Below are positions 22,574-33,076 of a stretch of DNA of 64,000 bases, in pieces. Within the stretch, counting starts at the first letter, position 1. Each line of letters opens with the position of its first letter. The DNA is from Sipunculus nudus (taxonomy: Eukaryota; Annelida; Sipuncula; Golfingiida; Sipunculidae), in assembly GCA_026874595.1 (NCBI GenBank), contig CM049322.1, forward strand, positions 56,980,386 through 57,044,385, written 5' to 3'. Made by a program: the position numbers and the translations under genes. The notes under the pieces were generated by a model. The model worked only from the letters and a program-made list of their open reading frames with translations, did not search any database and was not told the DNA's origin.

Positions 22574-24799
22574 TCACGGCCACCTCTGTACATCTATCGT
22601 CAGCTCCAGGTGTGGACATGTTTCTGTCAGTTTCTGTTTGATGGTCCTCACCACGTCACGTGACATTCTGTTGTTTTCTAGGTCGAGTGTTTTTAGTTTG
22701 TTGAGTTGTGTCGTCCTCTCTGTGACCTTCACAAGGTCGTCACCCTCACCCTCCCGGCAGTTACCACTCACGTCCAGGTCTGTTAACGTCTCCGGGGCGG
22801 CGTCTATTACCGCTAACACACCACGTGATGTGAGGTGACACCCTGACATGTCAAGTGTCTGTATTTGTGACCGGGTGACACCTGACCATTGTGGTCTGTC
22901 CGTCAGTCCTGTCAGGTAGTTACGACTCACATTCAGTGTTTGTAGTGACGGCGGCAGGACGCTGAGCGCCGCCATCATCTCCTGTGATGTGAGGTGACAC
23001 CCTGACATGTCAAGTGTCTGTATTTGTGACCGGGTGACACCTGACCATTGTGGTCTGTCCGTCAGTCCTGTCAGGTAGTTACGACTCACATTCAGTGTTT
23101 GTAGTGACGGCGGCAGGACGCTGAGCGCCGCCATCATCTTCTGTGATGTGAGGTCACAGCCAGACATCTCTAATGATGTCAGGTGACATCCCGGTAACCA
23201 TTCTGTCAGCGTCTGTATCCTGTCACCGGTCAGATGGGTCTCTTGGATTGATAACACTTGTAGTGTCTGTGTCTGTACGACTGCTCTGACTACTGCAGAC
23301 ACTTCATTGTCATCAATATAATCAAATAGATTATCTACTGTCAGTTGTTTGAGTGAGAACTTTGTCAGCGTCCTGTCTAGTGTCTGTGTGATGTATTGTT
23401 CGTCAACAGAACACGGTGACCCTGACAATGACCACCTGTACAGCTGTAGACAGGTGAGTTGTGGAGCGTGTAAGTGCTGGAGCAGACGCCAGTGTCTATC
23501 ATCACCTGTATACACCCACATCTTCCTCACCTCCCCTCCATCCTGTGTGAGGTACCTCACGTAGTGGGACGCCGGGTACCTGTCTGTGATGTATAACCTC
23601 AACCCGCGGGGTAACGTGAGTGTGGCGTCCCGATGCTCAGCCAGATACTCCAGCTGTAGCTCTGTGTGCATCTCCGCCACCTCCCTCTCCTCCCCTTTAA
23701 TCATCATCTCTAGTTTTTGATGTATTTCCTCTCCACCGAGCCCGGACACGAACCTGCGGATCATGGCGGACTCCATGAAGGCTTGACGGGAATTAAAAAA
23801 ACAAAGCAGTAATTCTTGTTGTGTTGATTTATCAGAGTGAACAAGATAGTAAGCAAGAAAAAATTCTTGGACAGTTTTGTGAATGAAAATGTAGAATATT
23901 TCTCTGGAGAAGGTACACTTTTGTAAAATGAACCCATTGTTCAAATCCTCAGGGCTAATGTTTTTGTCGACATCTTCACGTTTGAATTTTAATTCCAGTT
24001 TGTGTGTTTTTACATTACCTGTTGCCAGGCAACCTAAAGCCATGATTTGTGTGTTGTACCTTTTAAGAATCTCCTCTGTTGACTTTGCTCTGTCTGCCAC
24101 ATTTTTTATTTTTTTCTCCATTCTTGCAAAAACATAAGCCACAAATTCTTCATAGAAGCCCACGATGGTGCTGGGGAGTTGTTGGTATTCCTCCCACAGC
24201 GTGGCCATCATTAACAAGATGGCGGGTATATGGCTGTAGTGTACGAGCTCCTCTGTTTTCTTTATCTCAGTGAGCAGCGCGTCTCCCTCTTCTTTCTGTT
24301 CATCAAAAAATCGTTCGATATATTCTTTGACTCCGGCTTCAGAGAACCCTTGTAGTCTCACCTCAGTACAGCGGCCTGGTTTCTTATCACCAAAGACAGA
24401 CTCTGATGAGAATCTCGATGTTATGAACAGAGTGACGTGTGGGAGGCGCTTCCTGTGTATAATTTCTGTAATTTCTGTGGACGTGTTCTCATTATACTCG
24501 TCCATGCCGTCAAGTATGAGGAGGATGGTATTCTGAGGATTCTCGATACATCCACACAGGGCTTCTGCTTCAGTCTCATGTAACTGGTATTCATTTGCAA
24601 TTACCTGACGTAAAGTCTGTGACGCTCTGACATCACGCAGAAATATGGGCAACACAAAAAGGTATTGTTCAAATATCTCATCTGCTGTCTGTTCTTTGTC
24701 CATTTTGGCTAAAGCCCAGTCAACACAAATGCGATTCACAAGAGTGGATTTTCCAACACCCGGCTCTCCTGTCAAATATACAGTCCCACGGTCTTCTTC
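22574..24799 (-). CDS. NLR coding exon 4: NACHT, winged helix, LRRs, stop
   Basis: Single 2226-bp terminal exon, 741 codons plus TGA. It starts after acceptor TTTTATTTTTCAG; the upstream in-frame ten residues beginning at 24829 are intronic. Walker A lies 10-18 codons into the exon. LRRs are of the longer, ribonuclease-inhibitor-like type with LxxLxxSxCxLT spacing (LQTLNVSRNYL, IQTLDMSGCHL). A 159-bp unit encoding 53 residues (two LRRs) is present as two almost identical tandem copies at 22825-22983 and 22984-23142, with a diverged third start beyond. No frameshift or in-frame stop is seen, so the gene looks intact. Open frames on the plus strand across this exon are shadows. Confidence 0.93.
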   Translation of the reverse strand, partial: EEDRGTVYLTGEPGVGKSTLVNRICVDWALAKMDKEQTADEIFEQYLFVLPIFLRDVRASQTLRQVIANEYQLHETEAEALCGCIENPQNTILLILDGMDEYNENTSTEITEIIHRKRLPHVTLFITSRFSSESVFGDKKPGRCTEVRLQGFSEAGVKEYIERFFDEQKEEGDALLTEIKKTEELVHYSHIPAILLMMATLWEEYQQLPSTIVGFYEEFVAYVFARMEKKIKNVADRAKSTEEILKRYNTQIMALGCLATGNVKTHKLELKFKREDVDKNISPEDLNNGFILQKCTFSREIFYIFIHKTVQEFFLAYYLVHSDKSTQQELLLCFFNSRQAFMESAMIRRFVSGLGGEEIHQKLEMMIKGEEREVAEMHTELQLEYLAEHRDATLTLPRGLRLYITDRYPASHYVRYLTQDGGEVRKMWVYTGDDRHWRLLQHLHAPQLTCLQLYRWSLSGSPCSVDEQYITQTLDRTLTKFSLKQLTVDNLFDYIDDNEVSAVVRAVVQTQTLQVLSIQETHLTGDRIQTLTEWLPGCHLTSLEMSGCDLTSQKMMAALSVLPPSLQTLNVSRNYLTGLTDRPQWSGVTRSQIQTLDMSGCHLTSQEMMAALSVLPPSLQTLNVSRNYLTGLTDRPQWSGVTRSQIQTLDMSGCHLTSRGVLAVIDAAPETLTDLDVSGNCREGEGDDLVKVTERTTQLNKLKTLDLENNRMSRDVVRTIKQKLTETCPHLELTIDVQRWP

Positions 24800-27700
24800 C
24801 TGAAAAATAAAATGTTTTATTTGATTCACTAATTAAACATTTAATCACCATACATTTTTTTCTTAGGATTACATTTCACATAGATATTAATGCCTTTTGA
24901 TTTCAGATTTGTAGCGAGTCGATATGTTTTTTTTTACTGTATCGTTCTGTTATTAAATTTGATGTGAGATATTACATCTCTAAAATTTAAATGGTAACAA
25001 GGTTTATCTCTAAATAAATTATAAAGTTTATTAATAAACACTGCTGGTTTGGTGTGTCAACTGGGTAAGACATCTTTCTCCACAAAAGTTACAAATATAA
25101 CAATAAGCAAAAGGATGTCCAATACTGAGTTACCTGATTTACTGGATAAAATAAAATTTCTTAATGCAGAAAATCTTTACTATATTTTATTTGTAGCACA
25201 ATATAATATTTAACCTTTCGGAGGAGTTCCTTATAACTATGCAGCATTTGTTCTTTGCCGTGTTTGCGCTGTTCATCTTTCACCAACTCAAGCTTGACAT
25301 AAATGTCATCCATTGGTATCGCGACACGGTCAGAATGCAGCGTCCACAGGGGCACGTTGTCATAGAATTTCTGGATCAGTGCTGCCATCTTTTGTTGTAG
25401 ATCTATAATTTCTTTCCTCGAAGAACAATCTGCAAAGAGAGATGCAACAAAATGTTCATTAGAACCATATTCTGTCTGATTATATGACTCAAATTTTTTA
25501 GCTTTAGCAACATTTTATGTTACCTTAAACTTATAATATATTTTTCCAGGTGATATTAAGTTAAACCTAACCACTGCATATTTTATATAGACACTGGCGT
25601 CTTAGGCTCAACTATCCCTCCCACCCCGTTGGTGGACCTCTGTTTATTAAGACGTTATATGGTGATCATCTTACCCTTGACATTAACATTTAGATGATCA
25701 TAACGTATAATGCTCAACCATCATATATGATGGTGGAGCATATAGGTAGTGATGGATAAAGATAGCTTTTCCTGTGTGGATGTTTGCATGATATGTGATA
25801 CATATGCATATGCAGCTAGAAAAATATGTGCCGTAAAACGGGGTTAATTTAGCCCAGGCAGGCTGACTTTGGCCAACGTCAAAACAAGAGATTTAAGACC
25901 ATTTTGTGTGGTATTAGATTGTATTTAATTTATTAAATGTTTTCCCTTTAACAAGAAGAAAGTCTTTAATCTTTCATCCATTATCTACCTGGTTGCACAA
26001 TGGTAAATTTGTTTCTGAAAGTATATAGCTGACCTGTGTCTTTTTACATTGAAACACACTTTGAATGGTACATGGAAAACATGAAAAGCAATCATTTTGT
26101 GCTGATTTTTATTAAAAAAATATTATTCATGGCCTGAGAGATTCATCTATGGAGAAAAAAAAGTTTTAATTGTTTTAGTGTTATGTTATGTGTTCTAACC
26201 TGTTTTTATTTTCATAAGGGTCACTTTGCCCCAATATACCAGTGTGACTTTGGCCCACTTTATATTACTTTTATTTAGGTAAATATTTAGTTTATATAAA
26301 TAAAAAAAGTGTCAGGTTGGTTATAATTTTAAACAGTTCACAAGACAAAGAATTTTAGAACACCCCTAGTAAACATGCTAAGCAAATTTAGTTTTGATCA
26401 GACCTGTGTTCTGGTAATGTCTTCTCAATATATGATCAAATGTTTATTGATTTAAAAGCAATGACTATTTTTTAATCTGAAGTCCATTGTAGAGCTGTCA
26501 AATGTATCAAAAAAATTTTAAATTTTAAGGCAATGGTTTCCATTCTATTTTTAAATGACAGCTAAACTTTCCTGAATGTGTACACGACTACTTCACGTGT
26601 AGCATTTAATCTATATCAGTGTTGGACTTGGCAAGTTTTGGAAGCAGGACACGACTTTCCTCATGTAAGTCAGGTTTGGTGTACCTGACCTCGACGTCCT
26701 GGGTGTGTAATCATCCCTACATGAGGAGCCATGTAAGGCACAGACTTTGTGAGTGAAACCTGGCTCCAGGGCACAGCCTTCCCATTATGACTACAGAGGG
26801 TTCACTCTGGTGGGGCCGATTGTGAAAAGTCTTGGATTCCTTGTAATACAGTCTCCCTCATACTCTTTCCCTAGACTACAGAATCTAGTAATTATACCAG
26901 TTGTTAAGCAATATGCTGCGAATGTTTATAATTAATTGTCTACTCTAGGAATTAAATTTTTTTTTATTGTTAAGACACCCCTGGGCCAAAATTACCCTGG
27001 GACCTATGATATGTTATGTGCCACCTTTGTTTCTAGACATTTAAATAATGATGTACTCTGTGATATGCCACACTGGTTTCTAGTCATTTAAATTATGATG
27101 TACACTGTGATATGCCACATTGGTTTCTAGTTATTTAAATCATAATGTATTCTGTGATATGCCACATTGGTTTCTAGTCATTTAAATAAAGCTATAATCT
27201 GTGATATGCCACACTCGTTGTCTAGTCATTTAAAGTAAACCATACTACTTATTATGACTAGAACACGGGTAGTCGACAAGTGACTACGTGTATCCGCCAA
27301 AATCAGAGTAGGACGGGTGAAGTGAGGCATGGATTGAGTGGCAAGGGGAAATAGAGTTACATGTGTTGCATATTGGAATGGAGGTCTGCCAAATAAACAT
27401 GATTGTAGGTGGCACCACTTGTTATTTGAACAAGAAAATATCCAACATGCAAAATTTCAGGTGGAAAAGTCAAACCACTGCAGAGATATGAGTGATTTTA
27501 TCCCACAACAGACATACGGTTGGAGGCTGTGCAAAAATGGCGCCACCATTTTTTTGTATGTTATAAAGCTATCCAAGGGCTACATTTGTGTAAAAATTTT
27601 TTTCCTGTTTGGTCAAACGAGTCCAGAGATCTAAGCATCAATGTCTGCAGCTTGAACATGAATGAAGCTGGCGCCACCTGTCATAAAATCAAAAAAGCTA

Positions 27701-30700
27701 TCCAAGATGTATACGCATGCCGAATTACAGGATATTAAGTTAAACCACTGCAGAGATATGAGTAATTTTAACCAAGGCAGACAAACAGATGGACGCTGTG
27801 CATAAGTGGCTGCAGGTGGCGCCACCATTTTTGTGCATGTTATAAAGCTATCCAAGGGCTACATTTGTGTAAATTTTTTTTCCTGATTGGTCAAACGAGT
27901 CCAGAGAGAGAAGCATGGATGTCTACAGCGTGAACTTGAAGTTGAATGTAGGTGGTGCCACTTGTCATAAAATCAAGAAAGCTATGCGAGATGTATACGC
28001 ATGCCGAATTATAGGTAATTTAGTCAAACCACTGCAGAGACATGAGTGATTTTAACCCAAGGCAGACGAACAGATGGACGCTTTGCAAAAATGGCTGCAG
28101 GTGGCGCCACCAATGTTGTGTATGTTATAAACTATCCAAGGGCTACATTTGTGTAAATTGTTTTTCCTGATTGGTCAAACGGTTCCCGAGATATAAGCTT
28201 GGATATCTGCAGCGTGAACGTGAATGTAGGTGGCACCACCTGTCATTAAATCAAAAAAGCTATCTAGGATGTAAACGCATGCCGAATTACAGGTGACTCA
28301 GTCAAACCACTGCAGAGATATGAGTGATTTTAACCCAAGGCAGATGAACAGATGGACACTGTGCAAACATATTCATGCAACAGAGCAATATGGTAGTTGA
28401 ATCAGATATCCCAGCAGACAACAAAAATACATTGAATTTTACCTGTTACCACAGCCTTGAGTGCATCCACTACATGTCCATGCCCGTTATCAGTAAGACA
28501 TTTCAAGAAGGTAGACCAGTCTTCTGGGGTTCTAGAGTGCAGGTGGTTTAGGAGAGCAGACACAGTCTGTGAGTTTGTAGTGCAGGTGCTCTGAAATAGA
28601 AATAAACAATCTACACAATACTGTCAAATAAACAATTCAGGCTTGTTCTCGCTATTCCTACCTCCCTTTGAAGAATATAAACGTAAAGTTTGGCTAAATG
28701 TCACACAGACACTACAATTTTAATAAATAAAATAGAAACGTGCAGGTGTCCTTAACTATGCAGCTAGAATACAGGTAGTCGACAAGCGACTACGTGTATC
28801 CGCCGAAATCAGAGTGGGACGGGTGAAATGAGACATGGATTGAGTGGCAAGATAGGCATAAGTAGTTCATAGCAATTAAGTTAGTGAACAAAAAGAAAAA
28901 GGTTTTACGAATAAAGGTAACGGTCAATCAAAACTCATTTCTGACATCAAGGTCACATGACATGACCTTGAGAACAAAGGCAAATTTCACAGCCAAGGGG
29001 ATTTTTTTTTAATTAAGGGGAATTAAAGGAACATGATATTATGTTGATTGATATAACTGTATCTGAAAATAAACTTTCACCCAGCAGAAACTAGGGACCC
29101 ATGGGTCTCGACGCTCAGCTGCATTTGTCTATAAGGATATATGTTCATTAGGTTTTCCAAAATATTGGTCCTGTGATCAGTCTGAAGCCAACCCGTCTAC
29201 CCAAACTTGAGTTATCATCCATGAACTAATTTGTGACACTTTGACCAAGTGACCCCAACATCAAAAGGAAATTTCCCCTATTGGCAGGTGCACCACATGT
29301 ACATGATGGAAGGATTGAGATGAGAGGTTTGGCTTAAAATGCATCCACAATCTTTCTAAAGTAGTGGGTCCTGTGACCTTGCCTTTGATCTCATGACCCC
29401 AGATTCAACAGTTCTTACTTTTGCGGTGGGCCATATATAAGTCAAGTTTGAAACCAATATTTCAAACCAAACTGGTGTTAACATCTGAAAACTTATATGT
29501 GGATAAATGGCCCCCATGACCTTGGACCTTGTGACCCCCAAATCCATAAGTTACTTCCACAATTGGCAGGTGAGCAGCATCTGAAAGATAGGATTTTTGG
29601 GACAGAAAGTTTGGCAAAAAATACATCAACAATCTTATAAAGAAGTGGGTCCTGTTACCTTGACCTTTGGCCTTATAACCCCAAAATCAAAAGTGTTCTT
29701 ACATTATTAGTGGGGCATATTTATGTCAAAAATGAAACCAATATGTCAATCCAAACTGGAGTTATCCCCCAGAAACAAATATGTGAACAGATGGGGCCCC
29801 TGTGACCATGACCTTTGACCTTGTGACCCCCTTATCAATCAGGTTCTCCCCCTATTGGCAGCTAAGCTATATGTGCAAGATGGAAGATTTGGGTTTGGCT
29901 TTAAATGCATCTTTCTATATAAGTGGGTACTGTGACCTTGACCTTTGACCTCATGACCCAAAAATGAACAGAATCTTCCCCTATTGGCAGGGTAACAATA
30001 TCTTGAAGATGGAAGGTTTGTGATGAAAAGTTTGGCTTCAAATGCATATGCATTCTTTTTAAAGAAATGAGTCCTGTGACCTTGACCTTTGACCGTTGGA
30101 CCCCAAAATCGACACACTTCTTACTTTAGTGGTGAGTCATATATAATATGTCAAACTAAGCTGGAGTTATCATCTGGAAACTAATTTGTGAACAGATGGC
30201 TCCTGGTCACATTTCCCAAGGTGGTACAATTTGTGTGACATGGGTGAAATTGGCCATTTTTAGAGAAAAAAAAATATGATGATCTACTATGTAAGAGCAA
30301 TCACTAACAGTAGTATCAAGTCTCAGAAATGTTTTTTAATCCTTAATAAATTCTTAAACAAATTATATTTGCTATATAAGCCATATAAATGACAAACTTT
30401 AAACAGCGTTTTCAGGCTGTCCTACTTTTTGGAGGAAAATCAACATATCTCAGGAACCTTTAAATATTTTTTCTTGAAATTTTAAATTTCAAAAGAAAAC
30501 AATCAGTTCATTAAGTGTCTTTAATTTCAAGCAGATATAATGTTCTATTCCTACAATTTTGAGGTGTGATTTTACAACTGTAGTTTAACAAGATCGCATG
30601 TATTTTCAGCATAGGACATACATAAACAAGCTTCAATATGTTCAGAATAAACAGTCACAGGTATCATATCCTTGTTGTCATCCAACTGAAACTACAACTA

Positions 30701-33062
30701 GAGTTAAAGAGCACAGAAATTATATCCTGATGGTTATCATTACTCAAAACAAGGGCCCTGTGGGTCACAGCGCTCAGCTAAAAATGATTCTGAGAATATT
30801 TGTATAAAATCCTAGTGGTTGTGTTGACTATATATGCACTTATATGGACTACATGATCACATATGTGAAATTTTCAGTATTTCAACTAAGTGATTGTAAT
30901 ATGCATGTGAATATATCCACTTGGAACTTATAAAACCCTGTAAATTATAAAATAACAGACATGAGCTGAAGCATTATAATACACATTTAATTTATTAACT
31001 GAAATAAAATGCTGTAAAAATTAAAAGTTTCCATTTTCAGATGAGCATGAAATAAATTAGATAAGTAATTTATAAGTTATAACAAGGTATGCATTGCATC
31101 TGCACTGTGTAATATTTGAAACTTGTGGCCTGAAACCATTTAATGATGAAATAAGGAAAAAAAAATAGTAATGGGCCCAAGTGTTATATGAAAGGAAACA
31201 TTCCAAACACCAAAAAAAAAAATGTGCAGATGTAATAGTTCTCAACAGTTAGATATATGGCCATGCGAGCTAAATATTAAATCCCATGAAAGTTTGCCCT
31301 ATATTCTTGGCTCTGTGATTCAATTCACTTTATATGTGAAAAAATACTTGATCGTGCTGGAATGCTATACAAGCGTTTCAAATTGTTCAACATTTTTCAA
31401 CTGGTCGGTAATGAGATATTTTATTAAATAATCTAGACATGTTATATACCAAATTGAAGGTTAGGCTATGAGCATTTACATGAATATCAAAATTTAGCAA
31501 TCTAATATATCCTGTACTAATAATGAAGCAAAATCTAAAACCAAATTTAATTTACCATGTAAAAATAATGGCCGTTTCAAATTGTTCAACTAAATTCAGA
31601 TAGCAATATTTCTCTACCCCCTCAGTCAATCTAAGTTTTTTTGGTTTCACTGGAAAGCCCTGCTTATGAGCATTATTTCACAGAGTATTGATATCTTTAT
31701 GTCATATGCAAGAGCATTTCATTTGCAGTCATGAAGACTACCATGCATTTCATGATAAATACGGGACAGCAAAACTCAGTCTGATAAACTGTCTCACAGG
31801 AGGCTAATTTGATGTGAATGTGTACTTATGCAGGTCTCAATATTGGTACAAGTGCTGCAGCACATGAAATCAAGTCAGTAATGTTCAAGGAAATCGGCAT
31901 TGGGGTGCTGATGTAAGCATGAATGGAAAATTTAAACATCAGCATGTCACACAGGACATTCTAAAATGACATAAGCTGCCTCAGTTTATTGCTGCCCAGC
32001 ATGTCTACAACCGTTTCTGGGAAACTGAAAATGAGTTTATTGAAAAGAGCATGTTCTTAGCTTTCTATTGGTATATAGAATATGGAAAGAAGACCAAGTG
32101 GAAGGGTACAGGGAATTCTTACAAAATAGAAAGTCATGTTTTTTCCTAAACGTACCACCTTGTGAAATGTGACCCCCTGTGACCTTGACCTTTGACCATG
32201 TGATCCCAGATTCATTTATGCTTTCCCCATACTGGCAAGTCAGCTAAATGCACAAAATGAAAAGTTTGGGATGAAAAGCTTGGCTGAAAATGCGGCCATA
32301 ATCTAGGACCAGCAGTTACGATTTGTGCCCTGCTAACGGACGGCCGGACGGACGATGGGCAAAGCGCCATTCCTATACCTCAGGTGACTTGCACTCAGCT
32401 GAGCTAAAAAAGGGCCCCCAATAGGAACTCCATTATCTTGATTTTAATCAAATTTGATTTAAATACCCTGACTCTAAAATTTATATAGACTTAGGAATAA
32501 AATAAAGATATCCCAGTTCTTATGGCCTGTATACAAATGCGTAAAAAATGTAGGATGTATTTAACTAACTTCAACACTGCTAACTTTACTTTTAGTAGGA
32601 AACAAATTATATTATAATGATGGAGATATGTGGCAATTATTTATCTTTCAAAAAATAAATATATTTACACCATGTAATGATGAACTTCTTTTGAAGCACT
32701 TTGAAAGGCCCACTGACATTAGATAACAATCAGTAAATATATTCAATTTTTTGTATTTTATAAACTTTCCAGTTTAGTTGACTAATCACAAAGATATTAT
32801 GGAGAAACATGCTTGTATTTATTTATTAACATTGCTTGGTGGCAACAACCCCGCCAAAGCCCCAAACCACCTACATGCTTGTTCAGTACTGACTGGTTTA
32901 TAGGTTAAAGTATGTAAATACCTTGATTGCCTCCAGCTGCTCCACAGACAACACCTCGTCCTGGACCAGTTGGTCGAGTATCACAGTTTTTTCAACATCA
33001 ACACTTTTAACAAGAAACACTCTGTTCTTCTTTATCGTATTTTGATGACTCGACTGTGCCAT
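22574..33062 (-). CDS. CARD-NACHT-LRR NLR-type receptor, four coding exons
   Basis: Predicted cytosolic pattern-recognition receptor of 909 residues. CDS = join of 33062-32922, 28590-28443, 25429-25215 and 24799-22574 read on the minus strand; phases (0, 1, 0) match at every junction and all introns are GT-AG. Domains in order: CARD at about 9-92, a linker with a PLW...DDIY lead-in at 97-168, NACHT from about 173 with Walker A GEPGVGKST at 179-187, Walker B ILLILDGMDE at 260-269 and sensor-1-like LFITSR at 292-297, a helical/winged-helix region to about 560, and LRRs at about 610-905. Family knowledge: such proteins oligomerise through NACHT after sensing by the LRRs and recruit CARD partners; ligand and partners here are unknown. 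The ATG at 33062 has a strong Kozak context (GACCATGG) just after a 3' splice site. Which vertebrate NLR is nearest cannot be told without a search. Confidence 0.9.
22825..23142 (-). repeat. 159-bp tandem duplication of an LRR pair inside exon 4
   Basis: The string GTGATGTGAGGTGACA recurs at 22825 and 22984, and a variant recurs at 23143, giving a period of exactly 159 bp (53 codons). The two complete copies differ at only a few bases near the unit ends. The unit preserves the reading frame and adds two LRRs each time. Confidence 0.9.
25215..25429 (-). CDS. NLR coding exon 3: linker and pre-NACHT helix region
   Basis: A 215-bp exon between acceptor CTCTTTGCAG and donor GTTAAATA. It completes the split codon from exon 2 (G+AT, Asp97) and adds 71 codons. 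The peptide contains FYDNVPLWTLHSD and PMDDIYVKLEL, the lead-in seen just before the P-loop in many invertebrate NACHT proteins, followed by a charged KDEQRKHGKEQ stretch. The open frame running on to 25161 is intronic read-through. Confidence 0.82.
25430..27004. other. intron sequence between coding exons 2 and 3
   Basis: AT-rich; no gene or named repeat seen before the 47-bp array. Confidence 0.55.
27005..27232. repeat. 47-bp tandem repeat in NLR intron
   Basis: TGATATGCCACA recurs at 27061, 27108, 27155 and 27202 (period 47), followed by TGGTTTCTAGTCATTTAAAT. About 4.7 copies, in the intron between coding exons 2 and 3. Confidence 0.92.
27261..27347. repeat. ~87-bp direct repeat with hairpin, first copy
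   Basis: Contains GTAGTCGACAAGTGACTAC (stem-loop), TATCCGCCAAAATCAGAGT and ATGGATTGAGTGGCAAG. It immediately precedes the 282-bp array; the second copy is at 28770-28858. Confidence 0.8.
27340..28375. repeat. ~282-bp tandem repeat with GGTGGCGCCACC palindromes
   Basis: About 3.7 diverged units in the NLR intron. GCTATCCAAGGGCTACATTT recurs near 27567, 27847 and 28132, and each unit has AACCACTGCAGAGATATGAG and one or two copies of the palindrome GGTGGCGCCACC or a near match. Confidence 0.88.
28443..28590 (-). CDS. NLR coding exon 2: second half of CARD
   Basis: Short 148-bp exon bounded by acceptor TCTATTTCAG and donor GTAAAATT. It opens in phase 0 from exon 1 and ends in phase 1. It encodes CARD helices 4-6: a SALLNHLHSR segment, then W..FLKCL and NGHGHVVDAL, matching the usual W/F..F...L...GH..L ending of CARDs. 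A search limited to long open reading frames would miss it. The intron splitting a CARD in two is a useful signature for finding paralogues. Confidence 0.82.
28770..28858. repeat. ~87-bp direct repeat with hairpin, second copy
   Basis: Same motif as 27261-27347; here the stem is perfect (GTAGTCG / CGACTAC around ACAAG). It follows coding exon 2, so the two copies bracket that exon and the 282-bp array. Confidence 0.8.
28900..30235 (-). repeat. AGGTCA-rich repeat in NLR intron, reverse orientation
   Basis: Repeated TGTGACCTTGACCTTTGACC-type strings (for example 29935-29955, 30075-30093) and CCCTATTGGCAGGT. A defined edge at 29091 (ACTAGGGACCCATGGGTC) is shared with 52766. It lies in the intron between coding exons 1 and 2. 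Confidence 0.8.
30236..32154. other. intron sequence between coding exons 1 and 2
   Basis: AT-rich. A short string related to the AGGTCA-family edge (GGGCCCTGTGGGTCACAG) occurs at 30752-30770. The interval 31985-32150 is open on the plus strand for about 55 codons and may be a decayed coding relic of unknown origin. Confidence 0.45.
32155..32410 (-). repeat. 3'-fragment of the AGGTCA-family element in NLR intron
   Basis: Contains CCTTGACCTTTGACC, TTACGATTTGTGCCCTGCTA, a CGGACGGCCGGACGGACG stretch, and the terminal CTCAGCTGAGCTAAAAAA with the palindrome CTCAGCTGAG. Confidence 0.8.
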
Positions 33063-33076
33063 GGTCAACTGTGATT
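32922..33076 (-). CDS. NLR coding exon 1: 14-nt 5' UTR, start codon, first half of CARD
   Basis: The 3' splice site (CTCTTCACAG) ends at 33077. Fourteen untranslated bases follow, then ATG at 33062 and 47 codons to AAG at 32922, with donor GTATTT. The peptide has the CARD helix 1-3 pattern: an NR..LV motif, a VILDQLVQDEVLS stretch and EQLEAIK. A reading frame continues upstream of the ATG to an alternative methionine at 33152, but that stretch lies across the splice acceptor, so I treat it as intron. Confidence 0.85.

Noticed and set aside
22524-24536. Plus-strand open frames across 22.5-24.5 kb
   Set aside because: They are antisense shadows of the NACHT-LRR exon and lack domains.
24800-24829. 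N-terminal extension of the NACHT exon (ten residues from 24829)
   Set aside because: It lies upstream of a clear TTTTATTTTTCAG acceptor, and exon 3 joins in phase at 24799.
29839-30117. ORFs within the AGGTCA-family repeats
   Set aside because: Frames differ from copy to copy and encode only translated CCTTGACCTTTGACC repeats.
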